From contig JAEYVY010000019.1 in the NCBI GenBank assembly GCA_023429375.1, positions 30,072 to 94,071 on the forward strand: a stretch of DNA of 64,000 nt, written 5' to 3'. How positions within the stretch are numbered: the stretch's first letter is position 1; every line of letters starts with the position of its first letter. Below the pieces are notes generated by a model that saw only the letters and a list, made by a program, of their open reading frames with translations, made no database searches and was not told the origin of the DNA. The position numbers and the translations under genes are program-made. Of this stretch, positions 17,028 through 27,194 are shown in pieces. The DNA is from Bacteroidota bacterium (GTDB taxonomy: Bacteria; Bacteroidota; Bacteroidia; Bacteroidales; Tannerellaceae).

Positions 17028-19163
17028 TCAATAGAAACGAATACGGTTGTCTACGATAGTAGCATTGTTAATCAATTCTTGAAGGCTCAAGTACCCTACT
17101 CTATAAGCAGATGATGACTCTAAGCTTGAAATAGTTGCTTTTTCATCGTATGGAGTTTCTGATTTCTCTCTATTGTATACTTTAAAAATGTATACGCCAT
17201 TATTTCCTGCAACCGGAGCACTTAATTCTCCTACTTTAGCAGAAGCGATGTAAGCATTTAATTTAGGTTCAACACCAATAGTTGCGATACGCTGAGTACC
17301 AAAGTTTACGAATTTCACTGAATCAACTGTGCCACCCATAACTCCTGCATAAGCTTCTAATGAAGTCAAGTTCTTAGAAAGCAGGTCTTGAACGATTTGT
17401 TGACCCTTTTTCTCTCTGATAACTTCAGGTTTCAAAGTTGCAGAAGCTGCTTGCAAAGAGGTATATCCTTCTTTGATCTTTCCTTGCACAGCTGCTACGA
17501 TGAACTTGTTGTCACATTCAAAGATTTCTGAAATATCACCTTTACCATGTTCAAATGCCCAACGAATAACTGGACGTGAGCTAGGAATAAATCCAATAGT
17601 TTGATCTTGTGCTGTTACCGTAACATTAGAAACAAGGCTATAACCAGCTTCTTTTGCAGCATCATCCAATTTATCCATATCGTTGTTTTTTGAAACAAAC
17701 TGATTCAAATCATTGTAGATATTGCTATATGTTTTTGAACTTGGAGTAACAGTCATAGCAACATTGGCCACTTTATATTTTGGCACATTTGCAGTTCTTT
17801 CGGTTACCTTCACAAGATGTGTTCCATACATAGATTTAACAACAACTACTTCATTCAATGCAGCTGAGAAGATTGCATTTTTAAATTCTTCATTTAAACC
17901 GTTCAATGCAGTAATTTCAGTAAACCATCCTAATTCACCACCTAGTTCGGCTGTTTGATCAACTGAGAATTGTTGAGCAAGTTGTGCAAAGTCAGCACCA
18001 CCTTTCAATACATTCTTCAAACTATCAGCACGCGCTGCAATAACTGCATCAGTAGCTCCGGCAAGCATAATATGGCTAACCTTTACAGAGTCTGGAGCAA
18101 CAGTTTTAGCAACCAGTTTCATCAAACGGTGTGTGTCGTTTTGGAACGAAGGAACTGAAACACTTCCTACTTCCGATGTAGTTACAAAAAGTTTTGCTTC
18201 TGCGTCTAACATTGCTTCGCTTAAATAAACATCCACATAAGGAGTTTCTGAAGCGTCATTAACAACGTCGGCAACATTTTCAGCAGCGATAAGGTCTTCA
18301 CGAACCTTTTCAATCTCTGCTTTTACTTTATCGTAATCTTCTTGACTTGGAACGATATCAACAGTAACGTATTTAATCATACGTCCTTCACGTTGCTTAA
18401 ATTGTTCCTTACGTTGTTCGTACAACTTTTTGATTTCGCTATCAGACACTGAGATTGTTGAATCAGGGATAGACGAGTAAGGTTGCATAGCATAAACGAT
18501 ATCAGAATTTTCTACTGTAGAAGCATAAGCATCTTGAGCATCCAATACGTTTGCAGAGATAGCCTTGCTAAGCAATGTGCTATACTTACCTGTTAAGGTT
18601 TGATCTTTAAGGTTCTTTTCCCAGAACAACCAAAAGCTTCTTGCTTGCAATAATTGTGCCTGTTGGTCTGCCGGATAAGCAGCGATATTTTCATCGTTGA
18701 CTACTTTCAAGAAGTTCAACAAAGCTGCCTTATCGAATGAACCAGTTTCCGGATTGCGGAACATAGGCATTTGTTGTATCATTGGAGAAATATTCTCTCC
18801 TTGGATAACATCAAACAACTCTTCTGAAGTAACTCTCAATCCCAAATCAGAAGTAGCCTCACCCAAAACGACTTCCTGCACTATAGATTCGAAAACAGAC
18901 TGACGAATCTGTGTCATAAGTTCTTCAGAAACGTTATTTGTTCCTGATTGCATCTTATATACTTCAGCCATTTCGTCTACACGCGCCTGATAATCATGAA
19001 TACTGATTACTTCTCCGTTAATTTCAGCAATTTTTTCTTGTGATTGTCTAAAAAAAGTTGAGCCGGAATTTAAGAAGTCTCCAATAATGAAGGCGAACAA
19101 AGCCACCCCAACAACACCAACCAAAAGTCCAGCTTTGTTTCTAATTTTTTCAAGCGTAGCCAT
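17028..19163 (-). CDS. PpiD-like periplasmic peptidyl-prolyl isomerase/chaperone
   Basis: This 711-aa protein starts with one membrane anchor (residues 13-31, GLLVGVVGVALFAFIIGDFL), then a SurA/PpiD N-terminal helical chaperone domain (to about 250), a parvulin PPIC domain near 355-455 (VKVSHIMLA to GTHLVKVTERT, with GGELGWF) and a long C-terminal chaperone-like region. This is PpiD architecture: an inner-membrane-anchored chaperone at the Sec exit that helps outer-membrane proteins fold. It follows the coaX-lptC operon after a 92-nt gap and has a clear terminator. Confidence 0.9.
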   Translation of the reverse strand: MATLEKIRNKAGLLVGVVGVALFAFIIGDFLNSGSTFFRQSQEKIAEINGEVISIHDYQARVDEMAEVYKMQSGTNNVSEELMTQIRQSVFESIVQEVVLGEATSDLGLRVTSEELFDVIQGENISPMIQQMPMFRNPETGSFDKAALLNFLKVVNDENIAAYPADQQAQLLQARSFWLFWEKNLKDQTLTGKYSTLLSKAISANVLDAQDAYASTVENSDIVYAMQPYSSIPDSTISVSDSEIKKLYEQRKEQFKQREGRMIKYVTVDIVPSQEDYDKVKAEIEKVREDLIAAENVADVVNDASETPYVDVYLSEAMLDAEAKLFVTTSEVGSVSVPSFQNDTHRLMKLVAKTVAPDSVKVSHIMLAGATDAVIAARADSLKNVLKGGADFAQLAQQFSVDQTAELGGELGWFTEITALNGLNEEFKNAIFSAALNEVVVVKSMYGTHLVKVTERTANVPKYKVANVAMTVTPSSKTYSNIYNDLNQFVSKNNDMDKLDDAAKEAGYSLVSNVTVTAQDQTIGFIPSSRPVIRWAFEHGKGDISEIFECDNKFIVAAVQGKIKEGYTSLQAASATLKPEVIREKKGQQIVQDLLSKNLTSLEAYAGVMGGTVDSVKFVNFGTQRIATIGVEPKLNAYIASAKVGELSAPVAGNNGVYIFKVYNREKSETPYDEKATISSLESSSAYRVGYLSLQELINNATIVDNRIRFY

Positions 19164-19255
19164 TAAATTATATGTTTTTTAAAATTTATACTCTCAATTT
19201 TAAGGTCACGAAGATACAAAAAAAAGGATTTGTTATATCTTTTATATTGTTTTTT

Positions 19256-19912
19256 TTAGTTTCGGTTCTCTTCTATAGGCAAAACAGCGGACGAGTCATT
19301 TGAATGATTAGCGGTTGTATCACTTGGTGTGTCTTTCACGTGTAATGTTGCCTGCGAATTAAACACATTATATTTTGTCATATTCATATTCGACTCAAAT
19401 CCTATACCAGTAAAAATCTTGTCTTTCTCTTCAACGCGGATAAATTTATCAGAATAAACACGATCTGCTTTCTGATCAAAAAAAAGCAGATCAGTATTAA
19501 ACTTATCGCCATTTTGGTTCATCACTTCCACGTTTCCTTTCAGTTCCCAAAGATCTTTTTTCACATAGCGATAGATGGTATCGGCTTCGATACTCATATC
19601 CTTATTAAATAAAGAGTCAAATCGTTCCATATGTGCCCCTTTAGGAAAACACCAGTAAGGTTCTTCTGCTTTATCATAGATGTACCATTCCTTAGCAGTC
19701 ATTTTATATCTGATAACTCCAGAGTCAGAAATCAATTCTATCACATCTGTAGCCTTCATGGTATAGGTTGTTTCCGGATCGAAAGCGACTTCTACAATAT
19801 CTGTTTTTTCTTTACCGCATGAAGCAAATAATAAAACAAGCATAACAACTATACTGAAAATAGTTGTTATGCTCATATTATGATTCGTTTTACTAAGAAA
19901 ACGCATTATCAT
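19256..19912 (-). CDS. lptC: LPS export periplasmic protein LptC
   Basis: This 218-aa protein has an N-terminal hydrophobic segment with a possible lipobox (LLFASC, Cys32) and an LptC/OstA-like beta-jellyroll body. Repeated D/N-rich strands such as ELKGNVEVMNQNGDKFNTD are typical of the Lpt bridge proteins. LptC carries lipopolysaccharide from LptBFG to the LptA bridge. The gene lies 9 nt after a TPR gene in the coaX operon. Its C-terminus is Ser/Asn/Asp-rich and probably disordered. Confidence 0.88.
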   Translation of the reverse strand: MIMRFLSKTNHNMSITTIFSIVVMLVLLFASCGKEKTDIVEVAFDPETTYTMKATDVIELISDSGVIRYKMTAKEWYIYDKAEEPYWCFPKGAHMERFDSLFNKDMSIEADTIYRYVKKDLWELKGNVEVMNQNGDKFNTDLLFFDQKADRVYSDKFIRVEEKDKIFTGIGFESNMNMTKYNVFNSQATLHVKDTPSDTTANHSNDSSAVLPIEENRN

Positions 19913-19921
19913 GAATCTTAA

Positions 19922-21289
19922 TTATCTTACAACTGTACGTTCGCCTATCCAACCGCCGATTGTTATCGTTTTTCCTTTTTCGATATCAGGATGCATAAAC
20001 ACATCTTCAGTTGATGGGAAGTGAGCACGGTAAGCAGCAATTTGTGAAGCAGCTTCTTCAGCACAAGAAGGATCTACTTGTCTTGCTTTCTCAAATTTAT
20101 CAACAGCTGCATAGTAAACTGTTTTTCTCAACACAGGGTCATTAGGATAAACAGAGCTTGCTGTAGCTGCATACATTCTACCAATTAGCATATAAGCATT
20201 TCCATAATTAGGATTCAACTCTAATGCTTTTAAACAGTATTGTCTTGCTTTTGAATAGCCGTTTTGTTCTGAAGTCAACAATGCAAGCGTATAGAAAATA
20301 TCTGCTTTAGATTGTGGATCTGTTTCTAATTCAGCAGCTTCTTCAAAGAAGCTAATTGCTGTTGAATAATCTTTTTTCTTAACAGCTTGTTTACCTAAAC
20401 CTACTGCAGACTCAGCTGTTGGTTCAATTGCATGTGCATAACCAGAGGCTGCAAAATAAGCTTCAATCTCTTGACAACGAACTCTACGTAATAAAGAGAT
20501 TGTTTCCTTCAAGAAGTTCAAGTCTGTTTTATTTTGTTCAACCTTGTCAGCATAAAGTGTTTGCAACAAGTCGCAATCTGCAGCACCACTACCAGCAAAA
20601 CTCTGATCTACACTACTTTTAAATGTTGTCAATGCTGTAACTTCTTTCTCATTATTAGCTGCTTTTGCTTCTGCTAATTGTGAATCCAGAATAGCTGATG
20701 CTTTCAAATAGTTGTCAACGAATTCTCCTTTCTTATTATCTGGATCAGCAATCAATCGTTGATGTGAAGCAAACATGAATAGGTTAACAGCCAAAGCCTC
20801 TGTTTTCATACCAAATTCATCAACTACTTCTTTCAACCAATCATAAAGCATATTGTAATCAGCTTTTTCTCCAGCTATGCGGATATAATCTTGTGCTTTA
20901 CGAGATACAATCCAATCCTTGCCATAACGAGGATCATTGCCAAAATACTTAATACGCTGATCGTATACAGCCATTAAATTATTCAACAGTTCTGCTCTCT
21001 TAGCTGGGTCTTGTTCATTTTGAATTTGCCAGTCAACAATACGTACACCGTACAGATAAATATCCTTTGTTGCAGCAGGACATTCTTCGTAAACGATTTT
21101 CCAGAACTCATAGGCATCTTTGTAATTTCCTGCCTTAGCGTAAGGCGTAAACAAACTGATATTTGTTATACACCGTATACTATCTTCACCAGAGCCGAAT
21201 TGCGTGCCATTATCGACCCCTTTCTGAGCAAATGCACCGGATAATGTCAGAAACAGTCCAGTTGCCAATAATACTACTTTCGTTTTCAT
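19922..21289 (-). CDS. Secreted tetratricopeptide-repeat protein
   Basis: This 455-aa protein has a signal peptide (LLATGLFLTLSGAFAQ, cleavage near 21) and at least two clear TPR helix pairs around residues 300-375 (KKDYSTAISFFEEAAEL and KARQYCLKALELNPNYGNAY). It therefore acts in the periplasm as a protein-binding scaffold. It sits between an outer-membrane barrel (22 nt upstream) and lptC (9 nt downstream). A role with these envelope proteins is plausible but not shown. Confidence 0.82.
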   Translation of the reverse strand: MKTKVVLLATGLFLTLSGAFAQKGVDNGTQFGSGEDSIRCITNISLFTPYAKAGNYKDAYEFWKIVYEECPAATKDIYLYGVRIVDWQIQNEQDPAKRAELLNNLMAVYDQRIKYFGNDPRYGKDWIVSRKAQDYIRIAGEKADYNMLYDWLKEVVDEFGMKTEALAVNLFMFASHQRLIADPDNKKGEFVDNYLKASAILDSQLAEAKAANNEKEVTALTTFKSSVDQSFAGSGAADCDLLQTLYADKVEQNKTDLNFLKETISLLRRVRCQEIEAYFAASGYAHAIEPTAESAVGLGKQAVKKKDYSTAISFFEEAAELETDPQSKADIFYTLALLTSEQNGYSKARQYCLKALELNPNYGNAYMLIGRMYAATASSVYPNDPVLRKTVYYAAVDKFEKARQVDPSCAEEAASQIAAYRAHFPSTEDVFMHPDIEKGKTITIGGWIGERTVVR

Positions 21290-21311
21290 ATCTAATATTA
21301 TGTTTTAATTT

Positions 21312-22592
21312 TTATTTAAGCTTAAACTTAAAGAACCACTGTTCGTTAAACGTATAGTTTAGAGTAACTCTAAAGTATTGTTCTTCGACCATAGAACTAA
21401 CCTGAGGTTTAATTCTTGAATATTGAAATGACAAATTCAAGAATGAACGGTTGTCTACTAACGGCAATCCAAAGCCAACACTTGCACCATAATCTTTATA
21501 GCCGGCCTTTGAAACATTTGCATCAATTGTATTTACTTGTTGATACGAATTTCCATAATGAACACCAGCCCGGTATCTTATCCGTTTAAAAAACGAGCGT
21601 TCCATAAAACCTGGAATATACTCAACACCTCCGGCAACACGATATCTGTTTTCAAACAGATCCTTACTATCTGCAAAATATGCTTTTCCCCATTCTTCGT
21701 ATAAAACATCCAGACCTACAGTAAGTTTGTTTTGATTCACATATGATAAGCCAAATCCATAAGAGCCAGGCAAATCGAAAGCCAACGTACTCAACGTATC
21801 AGTTGTCACAATACTTGTTGAAGAATTTGCATCCCCTTCCAATGTAGAATTGTAAACCGTTGTATTCAATTTTTTTATTGGAGAATAGGTTAAACCCACA
21901 ACCACTTGTTCGGTTTTACTGAATGGGTGTGAATATTGCAAACCAAAATCCATCTTCAAATCTCTAACACGAATATCCTGTCTCTTCTCAATAGGCATAG
22001 CCGTAGCGGATCCAGGAAATGTAAGCTTACTGCTATGAGTAACTGTTCCAAAAAGATAACCGGCATTCAAACCGACTGAAAGACGCTTCTTCCATATATC
22101 CATAGACAATCCTGCATAGATATCGTTTAATCCGCCTGTACCTTTAAAAGTGTTAAGAGCGGTTTCTGTAGCTATTGTTTCTACATGATTGAAGTCATAT
22201 CCAACATAAGAATAAGGCAAAACACCGGCGCTCATCGCCAGTCTCTTTGTTATCGGGAATTGAATAGCAATGTACTCCACATTACCATTCTTATTTGTTT
22301 GTTTGTTTGTCCCGTCATTATACCATGACATCTGTCCGGATATCCCAAAATCAAAGAGAAATGTCATCGTATCAATGGCACTATAGGACGCCGGGTTCAT
22401 CGGGTTTATTTGTTTTGAGGATCTAAGCCCAACACCAATTCCTCCCATTGCTCTACCTGCAGCAAAGGACCTATCTGCTAGTTCACCATAACCATAACGG
22501 GTATAAGGAGAACTTGTGTTATTCTGAGCCAACAAGGCTACTTGAGTAAGCACAAAGCAGGTTAATATAAATACCTTATTAATTTTCAACAT
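21312..22592 (-). CDS. Outer-membrane beta-barrel protein, FadL/PorV-like
   Basis: This 426-aa protein has a signal peptide (VFILTCFVLTQVALLAQ) followed by NTSSPYTRYGYGE and many alternating amphipathic strands, ending YFRVTLNYTFNEQWFFKFKL as barrel proteins do. The motif INPMNPASYSAID near residue 60 resembles FadL/PorV-type Bacteroidota porins. The cargo is unknown. It overlaps coaX by 14 nt (21312-22592 against 22579-23307), so the two are translationally coupled. Confidence 0.78.
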   Translation of the reverse strand: MLKINKVFILTCFVLTQVALLAQNNTSSPYTRYGYGELADRSFAAGRAMGGIGVGLRSSKQINPMNPASYSAIDTMTFLFDFGISGQMSWYNDGTNKQTNKNGNVEYIAIQFPITKRLAMSAGVLPYSYVGYDFNHVETIATETALNTFKGTGGLNDIYAGLSMDIWKKRLSVGLNAGYLFGTVTHSSKLTFPGSATAMPIEKRQDIRVRDLKMDFGLQYSHPFSKTEQVVVGLTYSPIKKLNTTVYNSTLEGDANSSTSIVTTDTLSTLAFDLPGSYGFGLSYVNQNKLTVGLDVLYEEWGKAYFADSKDLFENRYRVAGGVEYIPGFMERSFFKRIRYRAGVHYGNSYQQVNTIDANVSKAGYKDYGASVGFGLPLVDNRSFLNLSFQYSRIKPQVSSMVEEQYFRVTLNYTFNEQWFFKFKLK

Positions 22593-23307
22593 TATACTCT
22601 AAGATTCTATTTAATCCTGTCAACACTAAATTAATGTCTGCAAAGATGGAATTTTTTAAGCGTCTTTCAAAATAAATCGAATGACCTCCTGTTAAAAAAA
22701 CCAAAAGGGAAAGCGATTTCTTGCAACACGTCTCTATGTAACCATCCATCTCAAATAGTATACCATTAATTACGCCTGCCTGAATTGCACTTTCTGTATC
22801 AAACCCCATAAAAGGAACTTCTTCAGTTTCTTGAACCAAAGGCAACCTCTGAGTGTAATGATTCAAGGCTTTAAAGCGAGTGGTCATCCCTGGTGAAATA
22901 TTACCTCCCAGATAAGTGCCCGTAGCATCTATCAGATCATAAGTAATTGCTGTACCGGCATCAATAACGAGAATATCACGTCCGGGTTTCAGATAATTAG
23001 CTCCTACAACAGCCGCTATCCTATCCTTGCCTAAAGTCGATGGAGTCTTATATTCTATTTTAATAGGCAACGAAACCGTTTCATCCAGAAAAATAAAATA
23101 AGCAAGACGCGATTCAAGGAAACGGGTCAATTCTTCATCCACTTGAACAACTGTAGACAATATGCCTTGGGTTAGTTCATATTTATCAAATAGCGGGAGC
23201 AAGTCTTGTATAACTAAATGCTTAAATTGGAAGTATTCCAACAGCATACCTTTATCGTATACGGCAACTTTTGTGGACGAATTTCCTTGTTCAACTATCA
23301 GGTTCAC
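22579..23307 (-). CDS. coaX: Type III pantothenate kinase
   Basis: This 242-aa ASKHA-fold kinase phosphorylates pantothenate in the first step of CoA synthesis. Motifs are NLIVEQGNSSTK (phosphate-1), LGKDRIAAVVGA, DAGTAITYDLI (phosphate-2) and the GGNISPGMTTRFKAL loop. Type III enzymes are not inhibited by CoA. Translation starts at GTG (23305-23307); no in-frame ATG fits the N-terminal motif. It is the first gene of the operon towards lptC and diverges from pyrG. Confidence 0.93.
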   Translation of the reverse strand: MNLIVEQGNSSTKVAVYDKGMLLEYFQFKHLVIQDLLPLFDKYELTQGILSTVVQVDEELTRFLESRLAYFIFLDETVSLPIKIEYKTPSTLGKDRIAAVVGANYLKPGRDILVIDAGTAITYDLIDATGTYLGGNISPGMTTRFKALNHYTQRLPLVQETEEVPFMGFDTESAIQAGVINGILFEMDGYIETCCKKSLSLLVFLTGGHSIYFERRLKNSIFADINLVLTGLNRILEYNVEN

Positions 23308-23426
23308 TTACGCTCTCATTAATTTCGGGTGCAAAGAAACAAAAAGTAAATGAATTACTTACTTATACTATCGTGAAAAAAACACCTGACTACACGGTAA
23401 TTTTTCAGAAATATCGGGCAGATTTT

Positions 23427-23494
23427 CTTTTTTCATATATATAGAAAAACTTTTTCACATATATAGTAAAGTTTTTCTATATATATGGAAAAAG
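23427..23494. repeat. Three tandem palindromic units between coaX and pyrG
   Basis: Three similar 21-23-nt units follow each other, with the plan TTTTTC-(A/T)-rich core-AAAA: TTTTTCATATATATAGAAAA (within 23428-23449), then TTTTTCACATATATAGTAAA, then TTTTTCTATATATATGGAAA. The outer two form 27-nt arms (23427-23453 and 23468-23494) that pair with one mismatch. It lies in the 352-nt divergent intergenic region. The stretch may be a regulator-binding array or a structured leader. Confidence 0.7.
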
Positions 23495-23604
23495 AAAAAG
23501 ATAAGAATCTTTTTGAAAAAAGATTACGATGATAAAAAACTTTTGTAACGTAATTTAATAAATAACATTACATCATATTGCAATGCGAAGTGAACGAAAT
23601 TCAC

Positions 23605-23612
23605 TAACTTTG
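23605..23612 (+). promoter_or_regulatory. -7 box of pyrG
   Basis: TAACTTTG matches TAnnTTTG, 47 nt before the GTG start. The perfect small inverted repeat AGTGAA/TTCACT (23589-23605) abuts and overlaps it by one base. The nearest TTG (23578-23580) is 24 nt upstream, a little far for a -33 box. Confidence 0.5.
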
Positions 23613-23659
23613 CCACTTCTTATTATAAAAATCGATACATCTATTTAAATATTACTAAC

Positions 23660-25264
23660 GTGGCAGATACAAAGTACATCTTCGTTACAGGCGGTGTGGT
23701 TTCTTCCTTAGGGAAAGGAATTATTTCCGCATCCTTGGGTAAGCTACTACAGTCCAGAGGATATAAAGTTACGATCCAAAAGTTCGACCCTTATATCAAT
23801 ATTGATCCAGGGACGTTGAATCCTTATGAGCATGGCGAATGCTATGTAACAGTTGACGGCCATGAAGCTGATTTGGACTTAGGCCATTATGAACGTTTTT
23901 TAAATGTTCAAACTACTCGTGCAAACAATATCACGACAGGACGTATTTATCAAAGTGTAATTAACAAGGAACGTAAAGGAGATTATCTGGGTAAAACCGT
24001 ACAGGTTATTCCTCATATCACCGACGAAATCAAAAGAAACGTCAAACTTTTGGGTTCTAAATACAAATTCGACTTTGTAATTACAGAAATCGGTGGCACG
24101 GTTGGTGATATTGAATCGTTACCTTTCATTGAAAGTGTACGTCAATTAAAATGGGAACTTGGCAAAAACTGCCTTTGCATCCACTTGACCTATGTTCCTT
24201 ATATCGCTGCCGCGAAAGAATATAAGACAAAGCCTACACAACATTCAGTTAAACAACTTCAAGAGTTGGGAATCCAACCGGATGTACTGGTTTTACGTAC
24301 GGAACACTTATTAAAGAAAGATCTTTTGCATAAGGTTGCCTTATTCTGCAATGTTGCAGAAGACGCCGTAGTTCAATCTGTGGACGTACCAACGATCTAT
24401 GAAGTTCCTTTGATATTGCAAAAACAAAACATGGATGTTACCATCTTGAAAAAGATGGATCTTGAGGTTGGCCCTACCCCTGAACTTCCTCAATGGAAGG
24501 CATTCCTTGATAAAAAGAATGCAGCGAAAGAAAGCGTTAAGATTGGTTTGGTGGGCAAATATGTTGAATTGCAGGATGCCTATAAGTCAATTGATGAATC
24601 CTTACTACAGGCTGCAATATATAATGACCGGAAATTGGATTTGCATCTGATTCATTCTGAAAAAGTGAATGACGAAAATGCTGCTCAACTTCTTTCCGAA
24701 ATGGATGGAATCTTGATAGCTCCGGGATTTGGTACGCGTGGAATCGAAGGTAAATTTGCTGCTATCAAATATGCACGTGAAAACAATAAGCCTTGCTTGG
24801 GTATCTGTTTGGGTATGCAATGTATGGTGATTGAGTTTGCACGCAACGTACTTGGATTAAAAGATGCCAATTCAACAGAAATGGAACCGAATACACCATA
24901 CAAAGTAATCGACATGATGGAAGAGCAAAAGAATATCACCAACATGGGAGGTTCTATGCGTTTGGGTTCTTACGAATGTCAACTTAAGAAAGGATCGAAA
25001 GCGTTCCAGGCTTATAAGAAAGTACGTATTGAGGAAAGACACAGACATCGCTTTGAATTCAACAGCAGCTATAAGGCTCAGTTTGAAGAAGCAGGCATGA
25101 TTTGCTCCGGTGAAAACCCAGAAACTAATTTGGTTGAAGTAGTAGAAATACCTCAATTAAACTGGTTTATCGGTGTGCAATTCCATCCGGAATACAGCAG
25201 TACTGTAGAAAACCCCAATCCTTTGTTTGTAAGCTTTGTAAAAGCAGCTATTGAGAATAAATAA
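23660..25264 (+). CDS. pyrG: CTP synthase
   Basis: This 534-aa enzyme makes CTP from UTP with glutamine and ATP. The N-terminal synthetase domain begins FVTGGVVSSLGKGI and includes the KIDPYIN-like KFDPYINIDPGT; the C-terminal glutamine amidotransferase has GICLGMQCMVIEFA (nucleophile Cys) and the HPEYSS His/Glu pair. Translation begins at GTG (23660-23662). It is followed 11 nt later by yidC. CTP also feeds KdsB and the lipid operon in this window. Confidence 0.98.
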   Translation: MADTKYIFVTGGVVSSLGKGIISASLGKLLQSRGYKVTIQKFDPYINIDPGTLNPYEHGECYVTVDGHEADLDLGHYERFLNVQTTRANNITTGRIYQSVINKERKGDYLGKTVQVIPHITDEIKRNVKLLGSKYKFDFVITEIGGTVGDIESLPFIESVRQLKWELGKNCLCIHLTYVPYIAAAKEYKTKPTQHSVKQLQELGIQPDVLVLRTEHLLKKDLLHKVALFCNVAEDAVVQSVDVPTIYEVPLILQKQNMDVTILKKMDLEVGPTPELPQWKAFLDKKNAAKESVKIGLVGKYVELQDAYKSIDESLLQAAIYNDRKLDLHLIHSEKVNDENAAQLLSEMDGILIAPGFGTRGIEGKFAAIKYARENNKPCLGICLGMQCMVIEFARNVLGLKDANSTEMEPNTPYKVIDMMEEQKNITNMGGSMRLGSYECQLKKGSKAFQAYKKVRIEERHRHRFEFNSSYKAQFEEAGMICSGENPETNLVEVVEIPQLNWFIGVQFHPEYSSTVENPNPLFVSFVKAAIENK

Positions 25265-25275
25265 AAATCAGATAA

Positions 25276-27171
25276 ATGGACAAAAACACAATTACCGGAT
25301 TTGTATTGATAGGAATCTTACTATTTGCGTTTAGTTGGTTCAACCAGCCTTCAACCGAACAAATAGAAGCACAACGCAGATATCAGGATTCGATAGCGAA
25401 GTTAGAACAACAGCAACAACTTTTAGAACAAAAAGAGGCAGTAAACACTACATTGCCTACAGATATAATAGGATTACCGGATTCTTTACGTACTATTCAG
25501 CTTCAACAAGCTTTCGGTGGTTTTGCCGAAGCCATGACTGGGGTTGATGAAACCATCGCATTGGAAAACGAACTCTTAGAAGTTAAGTTTAACACAAAAG
25601 GTGGTCATTTGACATATGCCCGTTTGAAAGAATATGTAACTTACGACTCTCTTCCTTTGGTTCTATTCGATGAGGAACAAACAAAGTTTAATCTAACCCT
25701 TATCACTGCTACAAATAAGGTACTCAATTCATCAGATCTTTATTTCACTCCAATAAAGAGTGACAATAACAGCCTGACCATGAGGTTAAATGCTGGTGAA
25801 GGAGCTTATCTAGACTTCATTTATACCCTTCCGGCTAATGAATATAGAATGAGCTTTACCATTCAGGGAACCGGACTGAACGGAGTTTTGGCTCCTACAA
25901 CAACCTCCTTAGAATTGAATTGGGAACAAAAAGCTCGTCAGCTTGAAAAAGGGCGTAAATATGAAGATCGTTATACGGCTTTATATTATAAGTTTATGTC
26001 TGGCGATGTGGACAATTTGAGTGAATCGGGTAATGATGAAGAGAATATTCCTGAAAGTCTGAAATGGATTGCCTATAAGAATAAATTCTTCTCAACAGCA
26101 CTTATTTCCGAAAAAGGATTCCAATCGACCAAACTCGACTCGAAAGTTTTGACAGATGAAGGGATATTGATGAGTTTCAAATCGACTACAAGCATACCTT
26201 TCGACTTACAAGGAAAGACGCCTACAGCTTTACAATACTTTATTGGTCCTAACCAATATAGTTTGTTAAATGCGTATGACAAAGGATTAGCATCAGATCA
26301 ACAATTGGACTTGGAGCGCCTTGTGCCACTGGGAGCAAGCATCTTTCGCGTAATCAACAAATACTTTATTATACCTGTATTTGATTTCCTAGGCAATCAT
26401 ATTAGCAGCTATGGATTGATTATACTTCTTTTGACTATTATCGTCAAATTAATTCTCTTACCATTGACTTATAAATCATACATGTCATCAGCTAAGATGC
26501 GAGTACTGCGTCCTCAGGTAGAAGAGATTAATGCAAAATTCCCTGGACAAGAAAAAGCCATGGAGCGTCAGAGAGCGACAATGGAGCTTTATAGCCGTGC
26601 AGGTGCAAGCCCAATGAGTGGATGTATCCCAATGCTGCTACAGATGCCTATTTTGATTGCCCTTTTCATGTTTTTCCCTTCGGCAATCGAATTGCGCCAA
26701 CAAAGCTTTTTATGGGCAAGTGACTTGTCAACCTACGATGCTATCGTTAGTTGGAATACTCAAATTCCATTGATCTCGACTTACTTCGGCAATCATATCA
26801 GTTTGTTCTGTTTGTTAATGGTTATTGTCAACTTGACATATACAAAATTCAATATGGAATTAAGTAATACCGGACAGCAACAAATGCCAGGTATGAAAGT
26901 GATGATGTATATGATGCCTCTCATGCTGTTGGTTTTCTTCAACCAATATGCATCAGGTTTGAACTACTATTACTTCATCTCAACCCTATTTACGGTTGGT
27001 CAGACTTTATTGTTCCGCTATACAATTAACGAAGAAAAGTTGTTAGCTAAGCTTGAAGAAAACAAGAAGAAGCCTATGAAAAAATCCGGATTTATGAAGC
27101 GCTTAGAAGAAGCTCAAAAGGCGCAAGAAGAACAATTACGCAGACAAAAAGAACAACGTAAAAACCGATAA
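25276..27171 (+). CDS. yidC: Membrane protein insertase YidC
   Basis: This 631-aa Gram-negative-type YidC has an N-terminal membrane anchor (ITGFVLIGILLFAFSWF), a large periplasmic P1 beta domain (about 80-350), and the conserved C-terminal insertase core with several transmembrane helices from about residue 360, including the SGCIPMLLQMPILIALFMFF segment. The C-terminus is Lys/Arg-rich, as usual for ribosome contact. YidC inserts and folds inner-membrane proteins with or without SecYEG. It follows pyrG by 11 nt and is ended by an 18-bp terminator. Confidence 0.97.
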   Translation: MDKNTITGFVLIGILLFAFSWFNQPSTEQIEAQRRYQDSIAKLEQQQQLLEQKEAVNTTLPTDIIGLPDSLRTIQLQQAFGGFAEAMTGVDETIALENELLEVKFNTKGGHLTYARLKEYVTYDSLPLVLFDEEQTKFNLTLITATNKVLNSSDLYFTPIKSDNNSLTMRLNAGEGAYLDFIYTLPANEYRMSFTIQGTGLNGVLAPTTTSLELNWEQKARQLEKGRKYEDRYTALYYKFMSGDVDNLSESGNDEENIPESLKWIAYKNKFFSTALISEKGFQSTKLDSKVLTDEGILMSFKSTTSIPFDLQGKTPTALQYFIGPNQYSLLNAYDKGLASDQQLDLERLVPLGASIFRVINKYFIIPVFDFLGNHISSYGLIILLLTIIVKLILLPLTYKSYMSSAKMRVLRPQVEEINAKFPGQEKAMERQRATMELYSRAGASPMSGCIPMLLQMPILIALFMFFPSAIELRQQSFLWASDLSTYDAIVSWNTQIPLISTYFGNHISLFCLLMVIVNLTYTKFNMELSNTGQQQMPGMKVMMYMMPLMLLVFFNQYASGLNYYYFISTLFTVGQTLLFRYTINEEKLLAKLEENKKKPMKKSGFMKRLEEAQKAQEEQLRRQKEQRKNR

Positions 27172-27194
27172 TTATACATCCGGAAGTTGTACTA

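Noticed and set aside
23427..23494. Palindromic array read as an invertible promoter switch
   Set aside because: The loop between the arms is only 14 nt, too short to carry a promoter, and no invertase gene is nearby.
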